Notes: generated from the sequence alone by a model not told the origin. DNA of 64,000 bases from Bog-473 sp963804055 (GCA_963804055.1 CAWDOU010000011.1:307152-371151); one strand, 5' to 3'; shown: positions 36,972 through 45,443, counted from the stretch's first letter. Numbers and translations: made by a program.

Positions 36972-37004
36972 GACCGGAGAACGGTCTGGCGCGACGAAAA
37001 AACG

Positions 37005-37268
37005 TCAGGATTGCGGCTGAGGCTCCAAGGTGATGGCGTCCTCGGGGCAGGCGGTGACGCACAGCCCGCACTCGTGGCACTGGTCGCCCCGGACCGCGTA
37101 GGCCGTCATCCGGCGATGAGCCGTGGTGCGGAGCTTGCCCAGCAGGCCGAGTGACGTGAAGTCGTCGGGGTCCATCCGCCGCACCTCGAACACGTCGTAC
37201 GGGCAGACCCGCACACAGTCACGCTTGGCTTCGCAGCGGCCGTGGTCCACGACTGGTCTGGTCGGCAC
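37005..37268 (-). CDS. 4Fe-4S dicluster ferredoxin-like protein
   Basis: 87 aa from GTG 37268 (VPTRPVVDHGRC). Two cluster motifs: CEAKRDCVRVCP, spaced like the first motif of FdxA-type ferredoxins, and a canonical CHECGLCVTACP. An insert of about 35 residues with DDFTSLGLLGKLRTTAHRR separates them. It would carry electrons in the cytoplasm. It follows the acyl-CoA dehydrogenase gene by 28 bases on the same strand, so it may serve that enzyme or a linked oxidoreductase. The start is uncertain because no strong ribosome binding site is visible. Confidence 0.8.
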   Translation of the reverse strand: MPTRPVVDHGRCEAKRDCVRVCPYDVFEVRRMDPDDFTSLGLLGKLRTTAHRRMTAYAVRGDQCHECGLCVTACPEDAITLEPQPQS

Positions 37269-37296
37269 GGCGAAAGGGATCGAGGATGCCCGCTGC

Positions 37297-38514
37297 TTAC
37301 GATCCGGCCAGCGGGGCTCGCCAGCCCGGCGACCCGGTGCGTGCGCCGGCGGCCACCCGCAAGCCGATGTAGTTGCGCTGCGCCTCGACCGTGCCGGCCC
37401 CGAAGCACAGGCCCCGGATGTCGCGGTAGGCCCGCTCGAGCGGGTACTCACGCGAGTAGCCGTACCCGCCGTGGATCTGCATCGCCTCGTCGCACACGAA
37501 CTTCGCCGCCAGGTTGGCGGCCGTCTTGGCCATGGCCGTCTCGAGCGCGGGCGGGGTGCCGTGCGGCCCGGCCAGGCGCACGGCCCGGGCCAAGAACATG
37601 CGGGCTCCCTCGAGCTGGCACGCCATGTCCGCCAGCTTCCATTGCAGGCCCTGCAGCTCGGCCAGCGGACGCCCGCCGATGACGCGCTCGTTCATGTAGC
37701 GCACGGCATGCTCCAGCGCGCCCTGCGCCGCGCCGATGCACATGGAGGCGTTGCCGCAGCGCTCGTGGTTGAGGTGCGACAGCAGGACCTTGAAGGCCGA
37801 GGTGTCCGAGGGATTCCCGGCGAGGAGGATGTCGTCCTCGGTGATCTCGACACCGTCGAAGGCCAGTTCCGCCTCGGTGGCCGCGTGGATCCCCATGCCC
37901 TTGTGGCGTCCGGTGACCGACACGCCTTCGCGGTCGGTCGGCACGATGACGGCCCCGATGCCCCTGGCCCCCTCCCCGCCCGGCCAACGGCACCACACCA
38001 ACACCCCCTGGGCCACGTCGCCCAACGTCGAGTAGTTCTTGTAGGCGTTGAGGCGCCAGCGTCCCGGCCCGTCCTCGACCAGCGCCGCCCGCATGTTCTG
38101 CACGGCCGACCCCGCATCGGGCTCGGTGATGCCGATGCTGATCAACGCATCGCCGTCGGCGACGGCCGGCAGCCAGCGCTCCTTCATGGCATCGGGCCCG
38201 AGGTGCTCGATCCCCCGCGGCGGTCCGTTGAAGGTGAGCTGGCAGCAGATGGCCGAGGAGACGTCGGCCCGGGCGATCTCCTCCAGGACGATGGACGCCT
38301 CGACGTCGCCCAGTCCCATGCCGCCCCACTGCTCCCCCACCGTGATGCGCAGGAGGTCGGCCGCCGCCAGTGCCTTGCGCATCTCGGGGGACACGGCACC
38401 GGCCTCGTCGGCATCGTGGGCCCGGGGTGCCACCTCGCGTTCGGCGACGTCCCGGGCGAGCTGGCGCAGCGCGGCCTGGTCCTCGGTCTCGGCCAGGAGG
38501 TCGACGGGCGTCAT
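37297..38514 (-). CDS. Acyl-CoA dehydrogenase family protein
   Basis: 405 aa, three-domain ACAD that introduces a double bond at alpha,beta of an acyl-CoA using FAD. N-terminal helical domain, then ISIGITEPDAGSAVQNM and GRWRLNAYKNYST of the beta domain, and a C-terminal CIGAAQGALEHAVRYMNER and MQIHGGYGYSREYPLERAYRD. At the usual catalytic site (EGT) this protein has FGAGTVEAQ, so the base may lie elsewhere, as in isovaleryl- and long-chain-type enzymes, or be absent. Start ATG 38514 overlaps the thiolase stop (ATGA). Confidence 0.92.
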   Translation of the reverse strand: MTPVDLLAETEDQAALRQLARDVAEREVAPRAHDADEAGAVSPEMRKALAAADLLRITVGEQWGGMGLGDVEASIVLEEIARADVSSAICCQLTFNGPPRGIEHLGPDAMKERWLPAVADGDALISIGITEPDAGSAVQNMRAALVEDGPGRWRLNAYKNYSTLGDVAQGVLVWCRWPGGEGARGIGAVIVPTDREGVSVTGRHKGMGIHAATEAELAFDGVEITEDDILLAGNPSDTSAFKVLLSHLNHERCGNASMCIGAAQGALEHAVRYMNERVIGGRPLAELQGLQWKLADMACQLEGARMFLARAVRLAGPHGTPPALETAMAKTAANLAAKFVCDEAMQIHGGYGYSREYPLERAYRDIRGLCFGAGTVEAQRNYIGLRVAAGARTGSPGWRAPLAGS

Positions 38515-39713
38515 CCGAGCTCGGTGCCGACGATGCCGACGAAGCTGACGCCCTCGCCCGGCGCGCCGCCCAGGTTGTGGGTCAGTCCGAGGGTCCGTCC
38601 GGCACCCACGGTCCCGATCTGGCGGTCAGGCGGGGCCTCCCCCCGAAGTTGCAGCCAGCACTCGAAGAGCATGCGCAGTCCGGAGGCGCCGATCGGGTGG
38701 CCGAAGGACTTGAGTCCGCCGTCGGGATTGACCGGCAGCTCACCGTCACGGTCGAACGTGCCCTCGAGGACCTCCTTCCACGCCGTGCCGCGCTCGGCGA
38801 AGCCCAGGTCCTCCATCAGGACGAGCTCGGTGGGCGTGAAGCAGTCGTGCACCTCGGCCATGGCGAGTTGGGCGCGGGGGTCGGTGATGCCCGCCTGGGC
38901 GTAGGCGTCGGCGGCGGAACGGACGACCTCTTCGAAGGTCGTGTAGTCGTACGCGGGGTCGATGGGGCCGGCGGCGGGGCCGGCGACGAAGGCGAGGGCC
39001 TTCACGTACAAGGGGTTGGCGCAGTACTTGTGGGCGTCCTCGACGCGGCAGATGATTGCGGCGGCCGAGCCGTCGCTGACGCCGCTGCAGTCGAACACCC
39101 CGAGGTCGCCGGCCACCAGCGGCGCCTTGGTGATGGTCTCCATGGAGACTTCCTTCTGGAACTGGGCCCGGGGGTTGTGCGCCCCGTTCTGGTGGTTCTT
39201 GAAGGCGATGCGGCTCATGACCTCCTTCATCTGGTCCTTGTCCACGCCGTACTTGTGGCTGTACGACGGCGCCAGGAACGAGAAGGCGGCGGGAGACGAC
39301 AGGCCGGGGTCGGTGCCGTCGCCGACGGCCCGGATGCCGGTGAGGCCCGAGTAGCCGGTGTCCTTGAGCTTCTCGACACCGATGGCCATGGCGATGTCGT
39401 AGGCGCCCGAGGCCACGGCGTAGCAGGCGTTGCGGAAGGCCTCCGAACCCGTGGCGCAGTAGTTCTCGACGCGGGTGACGGGCTTGTAGTCGATTTTCAG
39501 GGGACGTGACAGCGTGGTGCCGCAGACGCCCGAGGTCATGGTGCCCAGCCAGAAGGCGTCGATGTCGGCCAGCTCGAGGTTCGGGACCGACGCCACGGCC
39601 TCGGTGGTGGCCTCGGTGAGAAGGTCGTCGACGCCCTTGTCCCACAGCTCCCCGAACTTCGTGCAGCCCATGCCGATGACGGCCACCTGGTCGCGTATGC
39701 CCTTGCTGCTCAT
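38511..39713 (-). CDS. Thiolase family protein (SCP-x/acetyl-CoA acetyltransferase type)
   Basis: 400 aa from ATG 39713 (MSSKGIRDQVAVIG); the 747-codon frame through the next gene is a read-through shadow. The nucleophile Cys is kept in VENYCATGSEA, and SFGHPIGASGLRM carries the catalytic His, with GRTLGLTHNLGG at the C-terminus. It is an SCP-x-type thiolase that would work with a DUF35 OB-fold partner. That domain is fused to the HMG-CoA-synthase-like protein two bases upstream. It is coupled downstream to the acyl-CoA dehydrogenase. Confidence 0.9.
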   Translation of the reverse strand: MSSKGIRDQVAVIGMGCTKFGELWDKGVDDLLTEATTEAVASVPNLELADIDAFWLGTMTSGVCGTTLSRPLKIDYKPVTRVENYCATGSEAFRNACYAVASGAYDIAMAIGVEKLKDTGYSGLTGIRAVGDGTDPGLSSPAAFSFLAPSYSHKYGVDKDQMKEVMSRIAFKNHQNGAHNPRAQFQKEVSMETITKAPLVAGDLGVFDCSGVSDGSAAAIICRVEDAHKYCANPLYVKALAFVAGPAAGPIDPAYDYTTFEEVVRSAADAYAQAGITDPRAQLAMAEVHDCFTPTELVLMEDLGFAERGTAWKEVLEGTFDRDGELPVNPDGGLKSFGHPIGASGLRMLFECWLQLRGEAPPDRQIGTVGAGRTLGLTHNLGGAPGEGVSFVGIVGTELG

Positions 39714-39715
39714 CG

Positions 39716-41212
39716 CTACGCTCCTTGCTCCGTGGCGACGACGGCGTCGTCGTGGTCGTGGTCGTCGTCCGTGCCGGCCCGGTCGACGGCCGGGCGGGCC
39801 TTCCAGAAGTAATTGTGCACGCCCTGCGCCGTCCAGATGCGCCGGAAGGTCATGGAGACGCGGTCCCCGATGGCCAGCTCCGAGGCGACGACGTCTGTTA
39901 TTTCGCAGCGGTAGCGGCCGCCACCGTCGAAATCCACGATGACCCCGACCACGGGCGGCGACAGGCTGAAGGCCAGGTGGTCGATGGTGAAGGTGGCCAC
40001 GGTGCCGGGCACGTCGGCGAGGCGCTCGGGCTGCATCTGGTCGATGGCGTGGCACGAGAGGCAGGCCCGGGTCGGTGGCATGTGCCGGAACCCGCAGACC
40101 AGGCAGCGGCTGCCCACGAAGGCGTACTTCCACTGCTCGGAGCGGTGGACGGTGGGTGCTCCGGGGCGCTCGGGGTCGGGGCGACGGGGGGGCTCCCTGC
40201 GCATCTGGCCCCGCCAGGTCAGGAACGTGGCGTACGGGAGGTCGTCCCGGCCGGCGGCGATCTGCTCGGCCACCGAGGGGATTCCGGCGGCGGCCCGTGC
40301 CGCCTGGGCCGCCGGCAGGAGGTCGGTCGTCCGCAGCACCAGGGCGTCGGCCCCGTCGGCCAGCGACAGCACCACGACGACCTGTCCCGGCTGGGCCCGC
40401 TCGAGGACGTCGCAGAGGGCCACGGCGGCCTGAGCGGCGCCCAGGTTGCCGATGGACCCGGTGAGGTCCGGGGCGAGGGCGCCGTCGCGGACGCCCAGGC
40501 CCTTGGTGACGGCCTTGACCGACCGCAGGTGCAGGCCGGTGACGACGGCGTGGTCGACGTCGCCCTCGGCCAGCCCCGCGTCCTTGAGCGCCGCCGCGAA
40601 GGCCTCCCGGGCCAGCGGGACGTACATCTCCTCGCCGAAGCGCTCCTCCCAGACGTGGGAGTCCGCCTCGCCCGGCACCCGCCAGCGATCGAGGAACTCG
40701 TCGCTGGCCGTGCCGCGGCCGATGAGCTCGGCCACCGCGCCGTCGGGCGTGCACACGATCGCCGCGGCGCCGTCGCCGCTGTCACGCTCCTCGGCCGAGC
40801 CGGCCAGACCCGTCCGGAGGTCCGAGACGACGGCCAGCGTGGTGCGACCACCGGTGGCGGTCCCGAGGGCCGACAGCAGGGTGCCGAGGGCGGAGCGGGA
40901 CGAGCCGGCGAAGTCGTAGGCGCCGCATCCACGCCCGAGGCCCAGTGCGGCGTGCACCGTGGTGGCGCTCGTCTTGTCGAGGTAGGCCGGGTCCGGCGTC
41001 GAGAGGACCAGGTCCTGCACCGCCGCCGCCCCGGGGCCCACGGCCAGGGCCCGGCGCCCCGCCTCGACGCCCAGCGTGGTGGTGTCCTCGTCGTGGGAGG
41101 CCACGGCTCGGGTGCCCCGGCCCCCTCCGCTGCCCAGCACGCCGGCGATGGCGGCGCGCTGGAGCCTCCAATAGGGCAGGTACGTCCCCCAGGCGGCGAT
41201 GCCGGCGCTCAT
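39716..41212 (-). CDS. HMG-CoA synthase-like (thiolase superfamily) protein fused to DUF35/OB-fold domain
   Basis: 498 aa from ATG 41212 (MSAGIAAWGTYLPYW). Residues about 1-340 have the 3-oxoacyl-ACP-synthase-III/HMG-CoA synthase fold: GVEAGRRAL, VLSTPDPAYLDKTSATTVHAALG, DSGDGAAAIV, GSIGNLGAAQAAVAL. Where the nucleophilic Cys is expected the sequence is DFAGSSRSA, so it is Ser or Gly. From about 370 a zinc ribbon (CLVCGFRHMPPTRACLSC) and OB-fold (PGTVATFTIDHLAFS, PVVGVIVDFDGGGRYRCEITD) form a DUF35 domain. An acidic DDDHDHDD tail ends the protein. Archaeal thiolase, HMGS and DUF35 form one complex; here two are fused beside the third. Confidence 0.88.
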   Translation of the reverse strand: MSAGIAAWGTYLPYWRLQRAAIAGVLGSGGGRGTRAVASHDEDTTTLGVEAGRRALAVGPGAAAVQDLVLSTPDPAYLDKTSATTVHAALGLGRGCGAYDFAGSSRSALGTLLSALGTATGGRTTLAVVSDLRTGLAGSAEERDSGDGAAAIVCTPDGAVAELIGRGTASDEFLDRWRVPGEADSHVWEERFGEEMYVPLAREAFAAALKDAGLAEGDVDHAVVTGLHLRSVKAVTKGLGVRDGALAPDLTGSIGNLGAAQAAVALCDVLERAQPGQVVVVLSLADGADALVLRTTDLLPAAQAARAAAGIPSVAEQIAAGRDDLPYATFLTWRGQMRREPPRRPDPERPGAPTVHRSEQWKYAFVGSRCLVCGFRHMPPTRACLSCHAIDQMQPERLADVPGTVATFTIDHLAFSLSPPVVGVIVDFDGGGRYRCEITDVVASELAIGDRVSMTFRRIWTAQGVHNYFWKARPAVDRAGTDDDHDHDDAVVATEQGA

Positions 41213-41319
41213 GCCACGATCATCCCAGAGATCGCCGGCGCGGCACACATCCCGACGACCCTCTGGCCACGGTCGAGCCCGCCGCGCCGGACGACGCGGC
41301 GGGCTGACGTCCTCGCCGA

Positions 41320-43272
41320 CTACCCGGACATCCCGACGATGGGCTTGTTGAGCACGATGTTGCCGGTGGAGCCCAGGAACGGCGGCGTGCCCGTCGTGGG
41401 GAAGGTGAAGACCCCGCCGTCGGAGGCGGTGAGGTAATAGCCCCCCGCCACCGCCGTCATGCCCACGATCGGCTTGTTGAGCACGAGGTTGCCGGTGGAG
41501 CCTTCGAACGGGGGCCCGCCGGTGGTCGGATACGAGAAGATGCCCCCGTCCGTCGCCACGAGGTAGTAGCCGCCGGCGACCGGCGCGGCCATGCCCACCA
41601 CGGGCTTGTTCAGCACGAGGTTGCCCGCCGAGCCCATGAAGCCGGCGTCGCCGTAGTTGAAGATGCCCCCGTCGGACGCCACGAGCCAGTAGCCCTTGCC
41701 GTCGGGGGTGGACGCCATGCCGACGATCGGCTTGTTGAGCCGCAGGTTCCCCGTCGACCCGTAGAACTGGGCGTCGCCGTAGCTGAAGATGCCTCCGTCG
41801 GACGCGACCAGCCAGTAGCCACCGCCGTCGGGAGTCATGGCCATGCCCACGATGGGCTGGTTCAGGTGGATGGAGCCGGCGGAGCCGTCGAACGGCGCAC
41901 TGCCGTAGTTGAAGATCCCACCGTCCGCCGCCACCAGGTCGTAGCCGTCACCGGCGGGCATGACCGCCATGCCGACGATGGGGCTGTTGAGGTGGGTGCC
42001 GCCGGAGGAGCCGAGGAACGGCGCGCCGGACCCGTAGGCGAACACCCCTCCGTCGGACGCCACGAAGCGGTAGCCCGAGCGGGCGATGGGGGCGCTGAGC
42101 ACGTAGGGGGCGACGGTCCCGCCGACGTTGGTCCCGCCGACGGCCACGCACTCCCAGTCGGTCAGGCACGACACGCCGACCGGTGCGGTCTGCACGGTAC
42201 CCGAGGGCAGGCTCGGAACGGTCGCCGTGGACCACGTGGAGCCGTTCCAGACCTGCGCCAGCGGGCCGAACCCGATGCTGGGGTCGATGTTCTCGCCGAC
42301 GGCGCTACAGGTGGTGGGGCTGAAGCAGTCCACGCCCATGAGCTGGTCGGACTGGGTCGGCGACACGTTGGGTGTCGTGACCGACGCCCAGGTGGAGCCG
42401 TTCCACTGCGCCGCGAACGTGCGTCCCGAGTTCACGCCGTCGGAGAAGTTGCCGACGGCCTGGCAGAAGGAGGCGCCGACACACGAGACGCCGGCCAGGG
42501 TGTTGCTGGCGCCGCTGGCGGTGGAGCCGTTGGGGCTCGTGACGATGGACCAGGTGGAGCCGTTCCACTGCTCGACCAGCGTTATCGTCAGGCCTCCCGT
42601 CTGGGTGCTGCCCGTGGCGGCACAGAACTGCGGACCGCCGCACGACACGCCGTCGAAGGTGCTGGAGGTGGCGCCGGACGGGGCCGGACTCGTGACGGTG
42701 GACCAGGTGGAGCCGTTCCACTGCTCCACCAGCGGGACGGTGCCGGCAATGGAGACCGAATCGCCGACCGCGGTGCAGTTGGTGCTCGTCAGGCAGGTGA
42801 CGCCGTTGAGCACCGAGTCCGAGGTCGCGGGCGGCAGTGTCGGCGCCGTGGCCTGCGACCAGGCCGTGCCGTTCCACTGCTCGATCACGACGCCGCCACC
42901 GATGCCCCCGACGGCGGCGCAGAACGTCGTGCCGACGCACGACACGCCCTTGAGGTTGAGGCTGCCGACGATCGGCGGATTGGAGACGACCGACCACGAG
43001 GTGCCGTCCCACTTCTCGATCAGGGCGCCGTTCGCGGCGCCGGTCTGCCCCGTCGCCATGCAGAAGGTCGCCGTGGTGCACGACACCGACTCCAACGTGT
43101 TCGTGGCGCCCGACCCCGATGACGGGATGGTGCCCTGCGTGAACGTCGTCGCGTTCACGGTGGGAGGCGCGGTGGAGGCGCCAGCGGGCGACGGCGTGCT
43201 GAGGCTCAGCGCGGCCAGGCTCCAGACGAAGAGGCTCAGGGCGAGCGTTGACGCGCGGACGATGCGGGACAT
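41320..43272 (-). CDS. Secreted protein with WNGSTW repeats and six GYW-LVASDGGIF repeats
   Basis: 650 aa from ATG 43272, with a GAGAGGAG ribosome binding site; 43296 is a weaker alternative. A signal peptide (ASTLALSLFVWSLAALSL, cleavage near AGAS) is followed by about seven ~50-residue units with SC-x5-C-x-AVG and QWNGSTWS-VTSP, beta-propeller-like. Six units of the DGGIFSYGDAQFYGSTG-L-LNKPIVGM type end the protein. The last two have Pro/Thr insertions (FSYPTTGGPPF). It shares the C-terminal repeat with the broken gene at 22.1-25.1 kb but differs in the N-terminal unit. Likely surface or extracellular; binding partner unknown. Confidence 0.8.
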   Translation of the reverse strand: MSRIVRASTLALSLFVWSLAALSLSTPSPAGASTAPPTVNATTFTQGTIPSSGSGATNTLESVSCTTATFCMATGQTGAANGALIEKWDGTSWSVVSNPPIVGSLNLKGVSCVGTTFCAAVGGIGGGVVIEQWNGTAWSQATAPTLPPATSDSVLNGVTCLTSTNCTAVGDSVSIAGTVPLVEQWNGSTWSTVTSPAPSGATSSTFDGVSCGGPQFCAATGSTQTGGLTITLVEQWNGSTWSIVTSPNGSTASGASNTLAGVSCVGASFCQAVGNFSDGVNSGRTFAAQWNGSTWASVTTPNVSPTQSDQLMGVDCFSPTTCSAVGENIDPSIGFGPLAQVWNGSTWSTATVPSLPSGTVQTAPVGVSCLTDWECVAVGGTNVGGTVAPYVLSAPIARSGYRFVASDGGVFAYGSGAPFLGSSGGTHLNSPIVGMAVMPAGDGYDLVAADGGIFNYGSAPFDGSAGSIHLNQPIVGMAMTPDGGGYWLVASDGGIFSYGDAQFYGSTGNLRLNKPIVGMASTPDGKGYWLVASDGGIFNYGDAGFMGSAGNLVLNKPVVGMAAPVAGGYYLVATDGGIFSYPTTGGPPFEGSTGNLVLNKPIVGMTAVAGGYYLTASDGGVFTFPTTGTPPFLGSTGNIVLNKPIVGMSG

Positions 43273-43334
43273 GTCGGCTCCTCTCGAGGACGTCATTCCG
43301 GGGTGAGTCCGCTGTCGAACTTAGGACACGACCG

Positions 43335-43352
43335 AAAGCCTTGTCGGGCTTT
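43335..43352 (-). terminator. Weak hairpin downstream of methyltransferase gene
   Basis: AAAGCC-N6-GGCTTT forms a 6-bp stem. It lies 35 bases beyond the stop of the leftward methyltransferase gene and before the repeat-protein gene. Only three T follow in the leftward sense as part of the stem, so termination is a weak guess. Confidence 0.25.
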
Positions 43353-43386
43353 GCAACGGGATTGTCACATCACACCGGCGTTTGTT

Positions 43387-44130
43387 TCAGCGCGCCGTCG
43401 CCTGCACCACCAGTTCCCAACTGTCCAACTCCAGTGGACCGCCACCGCCGGCGCGGAAGCGCACGTCGCCGAACCCCGCCGCCTCGAGCCAGACCACCCA
43501 CTCGGGCGGCGTCGGCAGGCGGACGAAGTACGAGGCGCGCCGCAGCACGCCGTCGCGGTAGGCGGTGCGCTCGACCACCATGCGCCCGGTGACGGGGTCG
43601 AACGTCGAGACCTCGAACATGGCGTCGTCGCCGTTCTGCACGAGCACGGCGTCGGGCGCCGGGGTGAAATGCCGCACCCCGCCGTCGTGGTGCATGGTGT
43701 CGATCGCCACCTGGCCGCCCGGGCGCAGGACGCGGCGGAACTCCTCGAGGACCTTGTGGCAGTCGGCGTCGTCGTAATAGCCGAACGAGTTCAACCAGCA
43801 GACCACCGCGTCGAACGGCCCGTCGACGGGGAGGTCGCGGATGTCACCCTCCAGGTAGGTCACGCTACCGGGACGCAGGTGCGGATCGTTGCGGGCCGCC
43901 TCGATGTAGGCCGGCGTCAGGTCGACGCCGGTGACCTCCATGCCCGCCGCGGCCAGGCGGCGGCAGAGCCGGCCGTGGCCGCAGGGGACATCGAGGATGC
44001 GGGAGCCCGACGGCAGGTCGAGCAGGCCGAGGATCTCGGCCGTGTCGGCATCCGAGTGTGCGTCGTCGATCGACTCCCCGTAGAAGTAGGGGTAGTCGTC
44101 GCCGAAGGTTGCCTCCATGTCGAACGTCAT
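43387..44130 (-). CDS. Class I SAM-dependent methyltransferase
   Basis: 247 aa; ATG 44130 or 44118 (MEATFGDDYP) are both possible starts. SAM motif I is ILDVPCGHGRLCRRLA (about 45-60), motif II is EVTGVDLTPAYIE, then FDAVVCWLNSFGYYDDADC and RVLRPGGQVAIDTMHH. Rossmann-fold methyltransferase of the Methyltransf_25/11 type, which methylates a small molecule or lipid. It is divergent from the thioesterase gene (32-base gap) and upstream of the repeat-protein gene. The acceptor cannot be told. Confidence 0.9.
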   Translation of the reverse strand: MTFDMEATFGDDYPYFYGESIDDAHSDADTAEILGLLDLPSGSRILDVPCGHGRLCRRLAAAGMEVTGVDLTPAYIEAARNDPHLRPGSVTYLEGDIRDLPVDGPFDAVVCWLNSFGYYDDADCHKVLEEFRRVLRPGGQVAIDTMHHDGGVRHFTPAPDAVLVQNGDDAMFEVSTFDPVTGRMVVERTAYRDGVLRRASYFVRLPTPPEWVVWLEAAGFGDVRFRAGGGGPLELDSWELVVQATAR

Positions 44131-44162
44131 GCGCCATCATCGCCGCCGGTAGGGTCGCCCGC

Positions 44163-45032
44163 ATGCCCGACCCCGGGGACCTCGCACTGTCCTTCGATGC
44201 GGTCACCGCGTTGCAGGTGACGGACGACCCGGACGTGTTCGGGGCCTCCATCCACCCCCTGTGGGCCGTGGGCGACAAGCCGAACGGCGGCTACCTGCTG
44301 GCGCTGCTCGGCCGGGCCGCCCGCGACGTGGTGGGCGACGGCGACGGCGCCGCCGGCTGGGAAGTGCTCTCCTCCTCGGTCACCTACCTGCGGGCGCCCG
44401 GGTCCGGGCCCGCCACCGTGCGGACGACACTGCTCCGGCGGGGGCGGACGGCAGCCCACGTCCGGGCCGTCCTCTCACAAGCGGACCGGGACGATCTGGT
44501 GGACGCGGTGTTCGTGCTCGGTGAGCTGCCCGATCGCCCGGCGGTGCGCTACGACGGCACTCCGCCCTTCGCAGCGCCGGACCCCGAGGACTGCGTCCGC
44601 CTGACCCCCCAGATCCCCGACGGGGTCTACGTCGGCATCATGGACGTGCTCGACCTCCGGCTCGACCCGACCACTTTGCCCTTCGCGACGCCGGGGCCGG
44701 GTCCCGGGCCCGCCGGCGCGCCGGCCGAGCTGCGCGGCTGGACGCGCTTCGCCGATGGGCGACCGCCCGACGCGCTGTCGCTCCTCTTCCTCACCGACGC
44801 CATCCCGCCGGCGACGCTGATGATCGGCTCGACGGGCTGGGTCCCCACGCTGCAGCTGTCGACCTACGTGCGGGCGCGGCCGGCCCCGGGCTGGCTCGGC
44901 ATCCGCATGACGGCCGGCCTGGTCGCCGGCGGGATGGTCGACGAGACGTGTGTGCTGTGGGACCACCGCGGTGACGTCGTGGGGCAATCCACCCAGCTGG
45001 CCCGGCTGCGCTTCCCCGGCGAGGCGGGCTGA
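44163..45032 (+). CDS. Acyl-CoA thioesterase domain protein (TesB-like)
   Basis: 289 aa from ATG 44163 (MPDPGDLALSF). Double hot-dog thioesterase of the 4HBT_3/TesB-like type: PLWAVGDKPNGGYLLALLGRAA, SSSVTYLRAPGSGPATV, then LSLLFLTDAIPPATLMIGSTGWVPTLQLSTYVRA and VDETCVLWDHRGDVVGQSTQLA. It would release fatty or other acids from CoA. The promoter gap shared with the methyltransferase is only 32 bases. It converges with a very small gene at 45043. Confidence 0.88.
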   Translation: MPDPGDLALSFDAVTALQVTDDPDVFGASIHPLWAVGDKPNGGYLLALLGRAARDVVGDGDGAAGWEVLSSSVTYLRAPGSGPATVRTTLLRRGRTAAHVRAVLSQADRDDLVDAVFVLGELPDRPAVRYDGTPPFAAPDPEDCVRLTPQIPDGVYVGIMDVLDLRLDPTTLPFATPGPGPGPAGAPAELRGWTRFADGRPPDALSLLFLTDAIPPATLMIGSTGWVPTLQLSTYVRARPAPGWLGIRMTAGLVAGGMVDETCVLWDHRGDVVGQSTQLARLRFPGEAG

Positions 45033-45042
45033 GAGGGCGGCG

Positions 45043-45168
45043 CTAGGCGGCCTGGTCCCCCTCCTCGTCCTCGTCGTCGTCTGCCTCGTAGCAATCCCAC
45101 GAGCAGTACCCCGCCAGGCGCGGCGACGCCGGGTGGAATCGGCAACGCGGGCATAGCGGCGTCGTCAT
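45043..45168 (-). CDS. Very small zinc-ribbon-like protein with acidic tail
   Basis: 41 aa from ATG 45168 with an AAGGAGAGAGG ribosome binding site; an in-frame ATG at 45201 (52 aa, with AGGAAA upstream) is an alternative. It has a CPRC pair and a C-x3-C pair (YCSWDCYEA), enough for one zinc, and ends in a DDDEDEEGD acidic tail. It lies just downstream of a strong leftward terminator hairpin and 10 bases from the thioesterase stop. No family recognised; a nucleic-acid or protein adaptor is a guess. Confidence 0.6.
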   Translation of the reverse strand: MTTPLCPRCRFHPASPRLAGYCSWDCYEADDDEDEEGDQAA

Positions 45169-45232
45169 GGTGCCTCTCTCCTTCGATGTGGATGTCTGCA
45201 TGGTCGTTTCCTGCCGGCTCCTGAACGCAAAA

Positions 45233-45260
45233 GAGCCGCTTCCCCGATGGGAAGCGGCTC
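45233..45260 (-). terminator. Strong intrinsic terminator (12-bp stem, 4-base loop)
   Basis: Arms GAGCCGCTTCCC and GGGAAGCGGCTC pair perfectly around CGAT. Read leftward, the stem is followed by TTTTGCG, so it terminates transcripts from the minus strand. It lies 28 bases beyond the stop of a 48-codon ORF and before the 41-aa gene, so it either ends the small ORF's transcript or attenuates the 41-aa gene. Confidence 0.8.
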
Positions 45261-45287
45261 CTCGACGTCGGGACTGGTGAAAGTCCT

Positions 45288-45434
45288 CTACGGCGTCGAT
45301 GCCACCCCCCCGCTGCCCGGCTTGGGGATCCCACAAATCTGTACCTCGGACATGGCCAGGCGCGACTGACCCAGGGAGTTGCCCTCCTGGTGACAGCGGA
45401 ACAGCAGGCTGCGCTCGACGCGATGCGTGGTCAT
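45288..45434 (-). CDS. Putative 48-aa small protein between a TATACT promoter and a strong terminator
   Basis: ATG 45434 to TAG 45288: begins MTTHRVERSLLFRCHQEGN and ends CGIPKPGSGGVASTP. Two Cys (residues 14 and 34), a basic first half and a Gly/Pro/Ser C-terminus. A TATACT -10 box (45444-45449, minus strand) ends nine bases before the ATG, so the message would be leaderless or nearly so, a common mode in actinobacteria. The terminator at 45233-45260 closes the unit. No family recognised; it could also be a leader peptide for the 41-aa gene, or a small RNA with a chance ORF. Confidence 0.45.
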   Translation of the reverse strand: MTTHRVERSLLFRCHQEGNSLGQSRLAMSEVQICGIPKPGSGGVASTP

Positions 45435-45443
45435 GATGAGCTC

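Noticed and set aside
38511..40754. 747-codon open frame
   Set aside because: Only the last 400 codons are a thiolase; the rest is a shifted frame of the HMGS-DUF35 gene with Arg/Gly/Pro-rich, non-protein-like composition.
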